From positions 1-55,623 of the forward strand of contig NZ_PQSQ01000050.1 of the NCBI RefSeq assembly GCF_002920575.1: DNA of 55,623 nucleotides, written 5' to 3'. The position numbers and the translations under genes were made by a program. Below are positions 26,197 to 32,891 of the stretch, piece after piece. Below the pieces are notes generated by a model. The model ran no database searches, was not told the origin of the DNA, and was given only the letters and a program-made list of their open reading frames with translations. Origin of the DNA: Streptomyces sp. Ru73 (GTDB taxonomy: Bacteria > Actinomycetota > Actinomycetes > Streptomycetales > Streptomycetaceae). Numbering within the stretch: position 1 is the first letter of the stretch; every line of letters starts with the position of its first letter.

Positions 26197-26242
26197 CGTT
26201 CACAGCCCTTCTACGGCAGAGCGGGGACCTGCGGAAATGGAA

Positions 26243-26278
26243 GCCCGGGGGAAGCAGCAGGGACCGCCTCCCCCGGGC
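26243..26278. terminator. Hairpin between the ABC permease upstream and the antiporter gene
   Basis: GCCCGGGGGA pairs perfectly with TCCCCCGGGC across a 16-base loop, 50 bases after the permease stop (leftward transcription) and 46 bases before the antiporter start. Probable terminator of the NatAB-type operon. Confidence 0.5.
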
Positions 26279-26327
26279 GCGCCGCCCTCGCCGGGGGAGA
26301 GGGGACACGAGGGGGCGGGTTCGTCGC

Positions 26328-27503
26328 CTAGGCGGCGAGCGCCTGACGCCAGCGGACGGTGGTTCCGGTGCGCAGGATCGAGGCGCGGTAGACCCGCGCG
26401 GCCAGCCACATGCAGCCGGCGGTCGCCAGCAGCATCAGGCCGCCGGCCAGCAGCTGCTGGGCCGGTGACACGGTTCCGAGGCCGGCCTGCAGCGGCATCA
26501 ACATGCCGGAGAAGGGCGGGATGTACTGCACGACGCTCACCCAGGAAGCGGACAGGTCGCCGGCGGCCGCGGCGACGACGCCCACCGGGACGAGCGCGAG
26601 CACCATCACCGGCATGAGGACGGACTGGAGTTCCTCAGGCCGGGAGACCAGCGATCCCGCCGCCGCGAAGAGGCCGGCGAACAGGGCGAAGGACAGCAGG
26701 AACCACACCGGGAGGGACAGCATGGCCGCGGTGCCGGGCAGTGGGCCGGAGGAGCCGCCGCTGACGGCGCCCGCACCGATCACGGCTCCGGCCAGTACGG
26801 CGATCTGCAGGACGGCGGCCGTTCCGATGCCGGCCACCTTGCCGATCATCAGCCGCAGCGGGGTCAGCGTGGAGAGCAGGACCTCGACGATACGGGTGGA
26901 TTTCTCCTCCACGACGCCCTGTGCGATGACCGAGCCCTGCCCGACGATCTGCATGAACAGGACGATCAGCAGACTGACGGTGGCCGCCACCTGTCCGGTG
27001 GGAGGGCTGTTGCCGATCCTGACGATCCCGGGGGCCGCTTCGGCGACGGCGGCGTCGAGACGCTGCCGGTCGACGTGCTGGCTCGCGAGGGCCCGGGACG
27101 TGGCCCAGGCCCGGCTCATGGCCATGGCGGCCTCCTGTGCCAGTGGGTCGGTGTTGCCGCGGACCAGGACCGATACGTGGCCGTCGGCGACCACGACCGC
27201 GGCTTCGATCTGCTCCCTTTCGGTCTGCTCCCGAGCCTGCTCGGGGCCCGAGCAGGGCCGCACCCGCACGTCCTTCGCCGTGGTTCCGAAGTCGGCCCGG
27301 GGCGCCCCGCACACCGCGATGTCGAAGGTCTTGTCGGCCCCCAGGGAGGAGAACCCGGCCATCAGCGCAACGACCAGGGCGACCATGACCGCCATACCCG
27401 CGAAGTATCCCTTGGTGGCGAGGCGCGCCCCGATCTCCCGCCGGTAGACGAGCAGGACGTCCTGCCAGGCCCTGGAACGGTACGTGCGCGAGTGTGAAGT
27501 CAT
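26328..27503 (-). CDS. ABC-2 type permease (NatB/YhaP-like)
   Basis: 391 residues: one helix near residue 40, a large external loop of about 130 residues, then five hydrophobic segments, which is the ABC-2 NatB layout. The motif QGVVEEKSTRIVEVLLSTLTPLRLMIGK is the signature of this permease group (VxEEKxxRxxEhLL). It pairs with the ATPase whose gene overlaps its start by 4 bases (ATGA). Exporters of this kind pump sodium or peptides and often give self-protection in lantibiotic clusters; that role is inferred from position near the precursors. Confidence 0.88.
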   Translation of the reverse strand: MTSHSRTYRSRAWQDVLLVYRREIGARLATKGYFAGMAVMVALVVALMAGFSSLGADKTFDIAVCGAPRADFGTTAKDVRVRPCSGPEQAREQTEREQIEAAVVVADGHVSVLVRGNTDPLAQEAAMAMSRAWATSRALASQHVDRQRLDAAVAEAAPGIVRIGNSPPTGQVAATVSLLIVLFMQIVGQGSVIAQGVVEEKSTRIVEVLLSTLTPLRLMIGKVAGIGTAAVLQIAVLAGAVIGAGAVSGGSSGPLPGTAAMLSLPVWFLLSFALFAGLFAAAGSLVSRPEELQSVLMPVMVLALVPVGVVAAAAGDLSASWVSVVQYIPPFSGMLMPLQAGLGTVSPAQQLLAGGLMLLATAGCMWLAARVYRASILRTGTTVRWRQALAA

Positions 27504-28414
27504 CGGTGGGTACCGCCTTCCGGCGACTCGATGAGGTCGCAGAACATGTCGGTGAGCGTTGCCTGGTGCCAGGTCATGCGCCGGACGGTGCCGTGCCGCA
27601 TGGCCGCCCGGAGCACGTCGTTCTCGGTGTGGGAGCCGGCCGGTTCCAGCAGCACCCCGTCGTGCAACCGCTCGTAGGAGGCGACGGCGTCCGAGTGCGC
27701 CGGCCAGTCCTCATCGGCCCCTTCGACCTCGAGGTGAAGGCGGGCCGGTGCTGCGGATCGCAGTTCGTCGAGGCTGCCGCACGCGGCGAGCCTGCCGTGG
27801 CGTACCACGGCGACGCGGTCGCACAGCCGCTCCACCAGCTCCAGTTGGTGGCTGGAGAAGAGCACCGGGGTGCCCTGCGCCGCCTTCTCCTTCAGCACGG
27901 CGCTCATGTCCTGCACGGCGAAGGGATCGAGCCCGGAGAACGGCTCGTCGAGGATGAGCACGTCGGGGTCGTGGACGAGAGCCGCCGCCAGCTGTACCCG
28001 CTGCCGGTTGCCCAGGCTCAGGGACTCGACGGTCTTGTTCCGGTACTCCGACAGGTGCAGGCGCTCGGTCCAGCGCATCATCGCGGCCTGCCCCTGGGAC
28101 GCCGACAGACCGTGCAGCCGGCCGAGGTAGACGAGCTGCTTGCCCACCGTCATCTTCGGGTAGAGGCCACGCTCCTCCGGCATGTAGCCGAAGCGCGCGG
28201 TGTCATGGACGCCCACCGGAGTGCCGCCCCAGCGGACCTCGCCCTGATCGGCGGCGAGTACACCGACGGAGATGCGCATCGTGGTGGTCTTTCCCGCCCC
28301 GTTGCTGCCCACGAAGCCGAAGATCTCGCCGGGCGGGACGGTGAAGGAGAGCGCGTCGAGCGCCTGGCGTGCTCCGTATCGCTTCGAGAGGGAGTCGATC
28401 TCCAAGGATTTCAA
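27500..28414 (-). CDS. ABC transporter ATPase (NatA-like)
   Basis: 304 residues. Walker A GSNGAGKTTT, Q-loop region YMPEERGLYPKM, signature ESLSLGNRQRVQLAAAL (a Gly-Asn variant of LSGGQ common in NatA proteins), Walker B VLILDEPFSGLDP and switch His in LFSSHQLE are all intact. A C-terminal domain of about 80 residues follows, as in NatA-type proteins. It is the first gene of a two-gene operon with the ABC-2 permease. The 170-bp region upstream diverges from a small membrane-protein gene. Confidence 0.92.
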   Translation of the reverse strand: MKSLEIDSLSKRYGARQALDALSFTVPPGEIFGFVGSNGAGKTTTMRISVGVLAADQGEVRWGGTPVGVHDTARFGYMPEERGLYPKMTVGKQLVYLGRLHGLSASQGQAAMMRWTERLHLSEYRNKTVESLSLGNRQRVQLAAALVHDPDVLILDEPFSGLDPFAVQDMSAVLKEKAAQGTPVLFSSHQLELVERLCDRVAVVRHGRLAACGSLDELRSAAPARLHLEVEGADEDWPAHSDAVASYERLHDGVLLEPAGSHTENDVLRAAMRHGTVRRMTWHQATLTDMFCDLIESPEGGTHR

Positions 28415-28584
28415 GTCCGGTCTCGCTTCCTGGAGTTGAGGGGGGCGGCGGCAGGGCCGTGTCAGGGGGCCGCCGCAGTCGGCGGACTCTCGGGGACGTG
28501 GTGCGGAGCCGGGTCCGGCGGAGATGCGACGGACAAAACTTTCCGGAGAGCCACTACTTGAATATTAGGAAAGTGCGTGCCAGC

Positions 28585-29010
28585 ATGGCAACCATGGACG
28601 CTGAAGAAGCACGACACGACCTTGAGCAGGCGCGCGAGTCCTACCGAGCCTCCGTGGAACCGAAGTTGCCGAGATGGGCACCGCCCACCTGCGGCTTCCT
28701 CGTGGGTGCTGCCATAGCGCTGGGCGGCGTCAGCCCCTCGCCCCTCTGGCTCAAGGCACTGACCATCGCCGCCGGCGTCGTCCTGGCCCTGGCGGCGGAT
28801 CAGATCCTGACCCGCATCCGGGCCCGGCAGGGCGTCACCGGCCTGCGTGGTCCCGCCCGTCAGAAGCGCAGTCGCACGGTCAACGCCTGCGCCGTCATCC
28901 TGATCTGCGCACTGGCCGTGAGCCCCGACCTCCGTTGGATGTGGGCCGGACTGGGTCTGGTCGTGTTCCTCTACACCTGGATCAGGCTGCAGAAGCAGGT
29001 GCGCACGTGA
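28585..29010 (+). CDS. Small membrane protein of unknown function
   Basis: 141 residues. AGGAAA lies 12 bases before the ATG at 28585; an ATG at 28594 is also possible. The first 35 residues are acidic and helical. Four hydrophobic stretches follow in two pairs (CGFLVGAAIALGGV, LKALTIAAGVVLALAA, NACAVILICALAVS, WAGLGLVVFLYTWI). No family is recognised. The stop overlaps the start of the winged-helix gene (GTGA), so the two are coupled. Membrane-protein plus small HTH pairs often form a sensing module, but this is a guess. Confidence 0.65.
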   Translation: MATMDAEEARHDLEQARESYRASVEPKLPRWAPPTCGFLVGAAIALGGVSPSPLWLKALTIAAGVVLALAADQILTRIRARQGVTGLRGPARQKRSRTVNACAVILICALAVSPDLRWMWAGLGLVVFLYTWIRLQKQVRT

Positions 29011-29306
29011 CGGCCGGGCTGGACGACGCGTTCAGGACCGTCACCCGTATCCGGATCGCGGCTTTCCTCTCCGGCTGTGACGAGGCGGAGTTCCGGGCCG
29101 TCCAGGAGTACTGCGATCTCACGCCCTCGAACCTCTCCAAGAACATCTCCGCCCTGGAGGACCTGGGCTATGTCGCGATCCGCAAGGGGTACGTCGGTAA
29201 GACACCTCGCACCTGGCTCGCGCTCACCGAGGCCGGCCGAAGTGCCCTGGCCGGTCACATGGCCGCACTGCAGGAGATCGCCGACAGCGCTGCCCGCCAC
29301 GCCTGA
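29007..29306 (+). CDS. Small winged-helix transcriptional regulator
   Basis: 99 residues from the GTG at 29007, overlapping the preceding stop. It is nearly all one winged-helix domain: TRIRIAAFLSGCDEAEFRAVQ, CDLTPSNLSKNISALEDLGYV (recognition helix), then the wing with KTPRTWLALTEAGRSAL. This matches the short ArsR/MarR-like HTH proteins (PF13601-type) that regulate a neighbouring membrane protein or transporter. Likely targets are its own operon and the divergent NatAB genes. A strong terminator lies just downstream. Confidence 0.82.
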   Translation: MTAGLDDAFRTVTRIRIAAFLSGCDEAEFRAVQEYCDLTPSNLSKNISALEDLGYVAIRKGYVGKTPRTWLALTEAGRSALAGHMAALQEIADSAARHA

Positions 29307-29340
29307 GCGGCGGGGCGGGCGGGTGCAACTGCTACCCCAA

Positions 29341-29373
29341 CGGGGTGCCGTCCCCGGCGGAGACGGCACTCCG
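29341..29373. terminator. Bidirectional terminator between the HTH gene and the precursors
   Basis: A 12-bp stem (one G-U pair): CGGGGTGCCGTC with GACGGCACTCCG, 9-base loop. It sits 34 bases after the HTH stop and 19 bases after the 50-aa precursor stop on the other strand, so it serves both convergent transcripts. Confidence 0.8.
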
Positions 29374-29392
29374 TTGAGAGGGAGTCACCTGA

Positions 29393-29545
29393 TCAGCACT
29401 TGATGTCGTAGGTCGTGGCCGAGGCCACGAACGACGCGATGCTGACGGAGATCTCGACCGAACCGGGCGCCTCGCCCAGCGCGTCGGAGCTGTACTCGTC
29501 GGCGTCGGTGTACGCGGCGTAGCCGGCGATGAGCTTCTCGTTCAT
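29393..29545 (-). CDS. Lanthipeptide precursor A (50 aa)
   Basis: The ATG at 29545 has AAAAGGA 7 bases upstream. The leader, residues 1-29, reads MNEKLIAGYAAYTDADEY, then SSDALGEAPGS. The probable core is V30-C50 with Ser33, 35, 38 and 42, Thr44 and 45, Phe39, Tyr46 and one Cys at the very end. The C-terminus TYDIKC places Thr45 five residues before Cys50, the spacing expected for an aminovinyl-methylcysteine ring. The leader pattern (GY..YT.A.EY...LGEAP) resembles class V precursors such as cacaoidin's as I remember it. It is 31% Ser/Thr in the core. Leader/core boundary is inferred from the conserved APGS. Confidence 0.8.
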   Translation of the reverse strand: MNEKLIAGYAAYTDADEYSSDALGEAPGSVEISVSIASFVASATTYDIKC

Positions 29546-29567
29546 GCGGGAATCCTTTTCATGAGGA

Positions 29568-29586
29568 GTTCCGAAGAATTCGGAAC
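29568..29586 (-). promoter_or_regulatory. Perfect inverted repeat in front of precursor A
   Basis: GTTCCGAA-GAA-TTCGGAAC: 8-bp arms, 3-base centre, 22 bases ahead of the ATG and just upstream of its RBS. As RNA it would form a hairpin between the two precursor genes; as DNA it could be an operator. Confidence 0.55.
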
Positions 29587-29831
29587 GCAGTGGAAGAACC
29601 GTGTGATGCGCTTCCCCTGAGGGCCGCGCCGATGTGCGAACCTCAATAAACGACGGGAGTAACCGGGTTGCTGCCCCGGATATTGCGCCTGCTGGCGGAG
29701 AGCCGGGCCTCGGCACGGAGGCCCGAGCTGTCCGGGGGGACGCAAGGCGCGCTGAATCCCCTCACACGTCGCCACCCTTCGCAGGGCACACGCTCGTGCA
29801 TGAGCATCGCACCTCTCATCGATGTGCCTGG

Positions 29832-29996
29832 TCAGCAGCCCTTGTCGAAGGTGGCCGCGACGCTGGCGCCGAGCGAAGCGGCGGACAGGACCCAGCTGGC
29901 CGACTCGGCGGAGCCCGGGGCGTCGCCGAGGGTGGTCGCGCCGTACTCGTCGGCGTTGGTGTAGGCGGTGTAGCCGGCGATGAGCTTCTCGTTCAT
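29832..29996 (-). CDS. Lanthipeptide precursor B (54 aa)
   Basis: The ATG at 29996 has AAAGGAGA upstream. The leader is nearly the same as in precursor A: MNEKLIAGYTAYTNADEY, then a variable stretch and LGDAPGS (to residue 29). The core A30-C54 is different and four residues longer, with Ser32, 34, 38, 41, 45, Thr49, Trp35, Phe50 and a single C-terminal Cys. The end TFDKGC again gives Thr five residues before Cys; both peptides share T-[YF]-D-x-x-C. It is transcribed ahead of precursor A, 286 bp apart. Trp35 is a candidate site for the cluster's halogenase. Confidence 0.8.
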   Translation of the reverse strand: MNEKLIAGYTAYTNADEYGATTLGDAPGSAESASWVLSAASLGASVAATFDKGC

Positions 29997-30021
29997 GGGA
30001 ATCTCCTTTGTTGTGCGCCTC

Positions 30022-30041
30022 TGCGGGACGCGTGTTCCGCA
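30022..30041 (-). promoter_or_regulatory. Imperfect inverted repeat in front of precursor B
   Basis: TGCGGGAC-GCGT-GTTCCGCA: 7 of 8 arm positions pair. It lies 25 bases ahead of the ATG, the same position as the perfect repeat before precursor A, and shares GTTCCG/CGGAA. Confidence 0.45.
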
Positions 30042-30345
30042 ACCTCACCGGTCGGTGTTGTTGTGAGAGGAGTTCAGCACCAGCCGGACAGGTGCGTCGA
30101 TGTGCCGAGCACCGAGCCATTGAATCCCAAGGCCGCTGACCGGCCTGTTCGGAGCGAAAAGGCAAGCGGATCCGAAAGTTGACCCCGGGGACCCGCTCTC
30201 CAGGTCTGCGGCGAACCGGATCGGATGCGGTGGGCCCGGCGCATGCGCGTACCCAAGCGACGGATCGCCCCGGCAAGTGCGGCAGCGGCCGACAGCACCC
30301 CATGTCGCGGACCGAGCACTCCGTTCCTCCGGAAACCACTGATCA

Positions 30346-30374
30346 GCGGTGCAACATGTGGCACCGCACGGTGC
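30346..30374 (+). promoter_or_regulatory. Triple half-site dyad in the 30.0-30.5 kb gap
   Basis: The 482-bp gap 29997-30478 holds no gene; it should contain the leftward precursor promoter and the rightward promoter of the secreted peptide, neither of which I can pin down. It contains GCGGTGC (30346-30352), GCACCGC (30361-30367) and CGGTGC (30369-30374), forming two overlapping dyads. This looks like a regulator-binding site about 105-130 bp ahead of the secreted-peptide gene. Confidence 0.35.
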
Positions 30375-30478
30375 AGGAGTATGCGCAGTGGGGACCTCGA
30401 GCGGAGCTCGCTCCGTTGGCAGAGTTGTCCCCGCAAGGCGAGAGCCGCCGAGCGATTCGTACCTCAGGGGGAGACACC

Positions 30479-30706
30479 ATGCACCGCACCGTCCGTGGGA
30501 AGTCAGCCGTCCGCCGGCAGGGATCGGTTCTCCGCACCGGGCTCTGTTCGCTGCTGGGCGCGGCCTTCCTCGCCCTGTGCGCCGTCGGTACGGCCCACGC
30601 CGACGAGCCGACGCCGCCCCCCGCTCCGCCCGTCGTGACCTCCCTGCCGAGCGAGGTGGTCGGGCTGGTCGGGGAGCTGGTCCCCGACTTCCACGACTGG
30701 GGGTGA
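30479..30706 (+). CDS. Small secreted peptide (75 aa)
   Basis: The ATG at 30479 has CAGGGGGAG upstream. A signal peptide is clear: basic MHRTVRGKSAVRRQ, hydrophobic LCSLLGAAFLALCAVGTA, and AHA cleavage, giving a mature peptide of about 33 residues starting DEPTPPPAPPVV and ending in VPDFHDWG. The mature part is acidic and Pro-rich with no Cys after cleavage. No family is recognised. It lies next to the precursors and could be an exported signal, immunity or companion peptide, or unrelated. A strong hairpin follows. Confidence 0.65.
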   Translation: MHRTVRGKSAVRRQGSVLRTGLCSLLGAAFLALCAVGTAHADEPTPPPAPPVVTSLPSEVVGLVGELVPDFHDWG

Positions 30707-30740
30707 GCCGTACGGCTTCGACGGCCGGGCCAGGAGTGTG

Positions 30741-30776
30741 CCGGGGCTTCGCCGGACAGCGGGCGAAGGGCCCCGG
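30741..30776. terminator. Hairpin after the small secreted peptide gene
   Basis: CCGGGGCTTCGCC pairs with GGCGAAG and CCCCGG (2-base bulge, 8-base loop), a 13-bp stem 34 bases after the stop. Confidence 0.6.
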
Positions 30777-30907
30777 CCGGCCATGACCGGTCCCGGAAGC
30801 GGGAGGTCCGGCACAGGCGTACGGAGCGCGGACGCCGTGAGCAGGGCCACCCCGCGCACATGCCCTTCCGACACTTGCCCACCCGCCCTGTGACAGAGGA
30901 CCTGCCC

Positions 30908-31156
30908 GTGCCCACTCAACACCGCGTGCGGATCGTGGCCGACGTGCCGAACGACACTCCGTCGGAGCTTGCCGCAGTCCGGCTGGTCGCCCTCCTGCCC
31001 GCCCGGTGGACCTGCACCCAACTGGAGTGCACACCCACTACCGCAACGCTGCTCCTCACCCCGCCCGGGGAAGCGTCATGGGCGGAAGCCGCCCGCGCCG
31101 TGGACGAGGCACTCGCCCGGTCCACCGTGCGTGGCTGGGCTCGTGCTCCGAGCTGA
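30908..31156 (+). CDS. Hypothetical protein (82 aa)
   Basis: The GTG at 30908 is preferred over ATG 30860 because AGAGGA lies 8 bases ahead. The product begins VPTQHRVRIVADVPNDTP and has an alternating beta/alpha pattern (RIVADVP, LAAVRLVALLP, TATLLLTPP, EAARAVDEAL). No Cys-rich, membrane or DNA-binding region is visible. The pattern suggests a small ferredoxin-like alpha/beta fold, but no family is recognised. It lies between the secreted peptide and the second OrfA-like HTH gene, 138 bp upstream of the latter. Confidence 0.55.
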   Translation: MPTQHRVRIVADVPNDTPSELAAVRLVALLPARWTCTQLECTPTTATLLLTPPGEASWAEAARAVDEALARSTVRGWARAPS

Positions 31157-31294
31157 CCGGCCCGCTGAGCAGCGCTTCGGCCGCTCACGGAGTTCGGCGT
31201 GCCGCACTTCTGCCGGACGGCCGTGAGGTCAGCAGTCCTTTCACCCGCCGTCCGCGGGTCACCACGAAAGCGAACGCACAAAGGGAGAACGTCC

Positions 31295-31699
31295 GTGCCC
31301 CGTCCCCCAGCCATGCCCGCTGACCAGAAGGCAGCGATCGTGCTGTCCATTCTGGCGGGTGAGGTCACCGCCGCCGAAGCCGCCCGGTCCGCGGGAGTCA
31401 CCGGGCAGGCCATCAGCAATTGGAAGCGCCGCTTCATCGAGGCGGGCTGCGGCGGACTCGAAGCGACCTCGGACCAGCAAGCCAACCGGGAAGTCGAACT
31501 CCGCAAAGAAATCGCCCAGTTGAAGAGCGCTCTGGGTGATTCCTATTTGCAGCTGCAGGCCATCCGCCGGACCATGCGCACACGGGCGGGCGCCGGCGGA
31601 CCCGCCCGTGTTTCCGCCGACACCCGAGCCAAGGAAGGGGCGCGCACTCGCGTGCCGGCCCGGCTCAACGGCGGGGCGCCGGTGCCGCGCAGTGCGTGA
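31295..31699 (+). CDS. IS3-OrfA-like helix-turn-helix protein at the right island edge
   Basis: 134 residues from the GTG at 31295 (AAGGGAG 7 bases ahead). Residues 7-55 are a transposase-type HTH (KAAIVLSILAGEVTAAEAAR, GQAISNWKRRFIEAG), then a coiled coil (NREVELRKEIAQLKSALGDS). The C-terminal 40 residues are basic and low-complexity. It is a clear relative of the 131-aa protein at 11959-12354. There is no OrfB downstream; the next gene is a convergent lipoate ligase. Either it is a stand-alone regulator derived from a transposon protein or a remnant of an element that bounded the island. Confidence 0.7.
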   Translation: MPRPPAMPADQKAAIVLSILAGEVTAAEAARSAGVTGQAISNWKRRFIEAGCGGLEATSDQQANREVELRKEIAQLKSALGDSYLQLQAIRRTMRTRAGAGGPARVSADTRAKEGARTRVPARLNGGAPVPRSA

Positions 31700-31725
31700 G
31701 CCGGCCGCCCGCATCGCGCGTCGTG

Positions 31726-31749
31726 CGGGTGCCGTCGCTACGGCACCCG
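31726..31749. terminator. Terminator between the HTH gene and lipoate ligase
   Basis: A 9-bp perfect stem CGGGTGCCG/CGGCACCCG with loop TCGCTA, placed over the end of the ligase gene and 26 bases after the HTH stop. It serves both converging transcripts. Confidence 0.6.
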
Positions 31750-32793
31750 GGCCGTCCACTGCGGGTCGCTGAACTTGGTGGTGGCCAGTTCGCGGGCGCG
31801 GGTGAACTCCTCGTCCGTCACCGTGTCGTCCGTGCCGCCGTACCGGGCGCGGAAGGAGCCGATCATGCGGGAGATGATCTCGGAGCGGGGGAGCCCCGTC
31901 TGCCGCCGCAGCGGGTCCACGCGCTTCTTGGCGCTGGTGGTGCCCTTGTCGGAGAGCTTCTCCTTGCCGATGCGCAGTACCTGGACCATCTTGTCCGCGT
32001 CGATGTCGTAGGACATGGTCACGTGGTGCAGGACGGCCCCGGAGCCGGCGACGATCCGCTTCTGGGCGGCGCCGGCGATCTTCCCGGCGTCCGTGGCGAT
32101 GTCGTTCAGCGGCTTGTACCAGGCGTTGATGCCCACGTCGCCGAGCGCCCCGAGCACCCAGTCGTCGAGGTACGCGTAGCTCTCCGCGAAGGTCAGCCCG
32201 TGGACCAGGGACTCGGGGACGCAGAGCGAGTAGGTGATGGTGTTGCCGGGCTCGACGAACATGGCGCCGCCGCCGCTGATCCGGCGGACGACCGTGATGC
32301 CGTGCTGCTGGGCGCCTGCGGGGTCCACTTCGTTGCGCAGCGACTGGAAGCTGCCGATGATCACGGCGGGGCGGTCCCACTCCCAGACGCGCAGCGTCGG
32401 CGGGCGCCGGCCCTCGGCGACCTCGGTGGTCAGCACCTCGTCCAGCGCCATGTGCAGCGCGGGCTCCTGCGGCGGCTCGTGGATGATCCGCCAGTCGTAG
32501 TCCGTCCAGTCGGTGGCCTGCGCGACGGCCCGGCGGACCGCGATGCCGACCGCCTCGGCGGTGAACCCGATCAGCGCGACCCCGGTGGGCAGCGCCGCCT
32601 CGATACGGTCGGCCAGCCCCCGCGCCCCGGTGTCGGCGGGCGCGCCCTCCAGCGCCGCGTTGATGTCGAGCAGCGCCTCGTCCGGCTCCAGGAAGAAGTC
32701 CCCGGCGACGCGCACGTCCCGCAGCACGCCCCCCACGACGTCCAGGTCGACGACGACCAGCTTCCCCCCGGGCACCTTGTACTCGCCGTGCAC
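31738..32793 (-). CDS. Lipoate-protein ligase with N-terminal accessory domain
   Basis: 351 residues from the GTG at 32793 (AGGGG 8 bases ahead). Residues 1-90 (HGEYKVPGGKLVVVDLDV ... GDFFLEPDEALLDI) are the lipoate-ligase accessory domain that in E. coli LplA lies at the C-terminus. The catalytic LplA/BPL domain follows: RVWEWDRPAVIIGSFQS, VVRRISGGGAMFVEPGNT (lipoyl-AMP loop) and the lysine region TDAGKIAGAAQKR. The enzyme activates free lipoate with ATP and attaches it to E2 and GcvH proteins. The domain order is swapped relative to E. coli. Outside the island and probably housekeeping. Confidence 0.88.
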   Translation of the reverse strand: MHGEYKVPGGKLVVVDLDVVGGVLRDVRVAGDFFLEPDEALLDINAALEGAPADTGARGLADRIEAALPTGVALIGFTAEAVGIAVRRAVAQATDWTDYDWRIIHEPPQEPALHMALDEVLTTEVAEGRRPPTLRVWEWDRPAVIIGSFQSLRNEVDPAGAQQHGITVVRRISGGGAMFVEPGNTITYSLCVPESLVHGLTFAESYAYLDDWVLGALGDVGINAWYKPLNDIATDAGKIAGAAQKRIVAGSGAVLHHVTMSYDIDADKMVQVLRIGKEKLSDKGTTSAKKRVDPLRRQTGLPRSEIISRMIGSFRARYGGTDDTVTDEEFTRARELATTKFSDPQWTARVP

Positions 32794-32891
32794 TCCGTTG
32801 ACCCCTGTCCCGTCGACTCGTGTGGACCGTCGTCGGCTCGCCGCGCCGGATCCGCCGTACCAAACCTGTAGCAACGCTATCCGAAGCGGGA

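Larger units (their letters stand above)
10141..29996. other. Proposed class V lanthipeptide biosynthetic gene cluster
   Basis: This region spans, right to left, two precursor genes, accessory transport and regulation genes, the kinase/lyase/halogenase unit, and the leftward unit of M16 peptidases, F420-type reductase, cysteine decarboxylase, phosphotransferase-like protein, HTH protein and exporter. The kinase plus HopA1-type lyase, decarboxylase, F420-type reductase and precursors ending in a single Cys define class V lanthipeptides (lexapeptide/cacaoidin type). Boundaries are inferred: the left edge is clear, the right edge could extend to the second HTH gene at 31699. Confidence 0.75.

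Noticed and set aside
10141..29996. Thioamitide or linaridin cluster instead of class V lanthipeptide
   Set aside because: Thioamitides need YcaO/TfuA proteins and linaridins need CypH/CypL-type proteins; neither is present. LanM, LanKC and LanB/LanC are also absent.
30013..30042. TTGCGG as a -35 for precursor B matching the TTGCCG promoters
   Set aside because: At the 18-bp spacing the -10 position reads GCGCAC, which is not promoter-like, so no promoter was assigned.
29542..30339. 265-aa minus-strand ORF across the precursor region
   Set aside because: It is out of frame with both precursors; its composition is that of a shadow frame.
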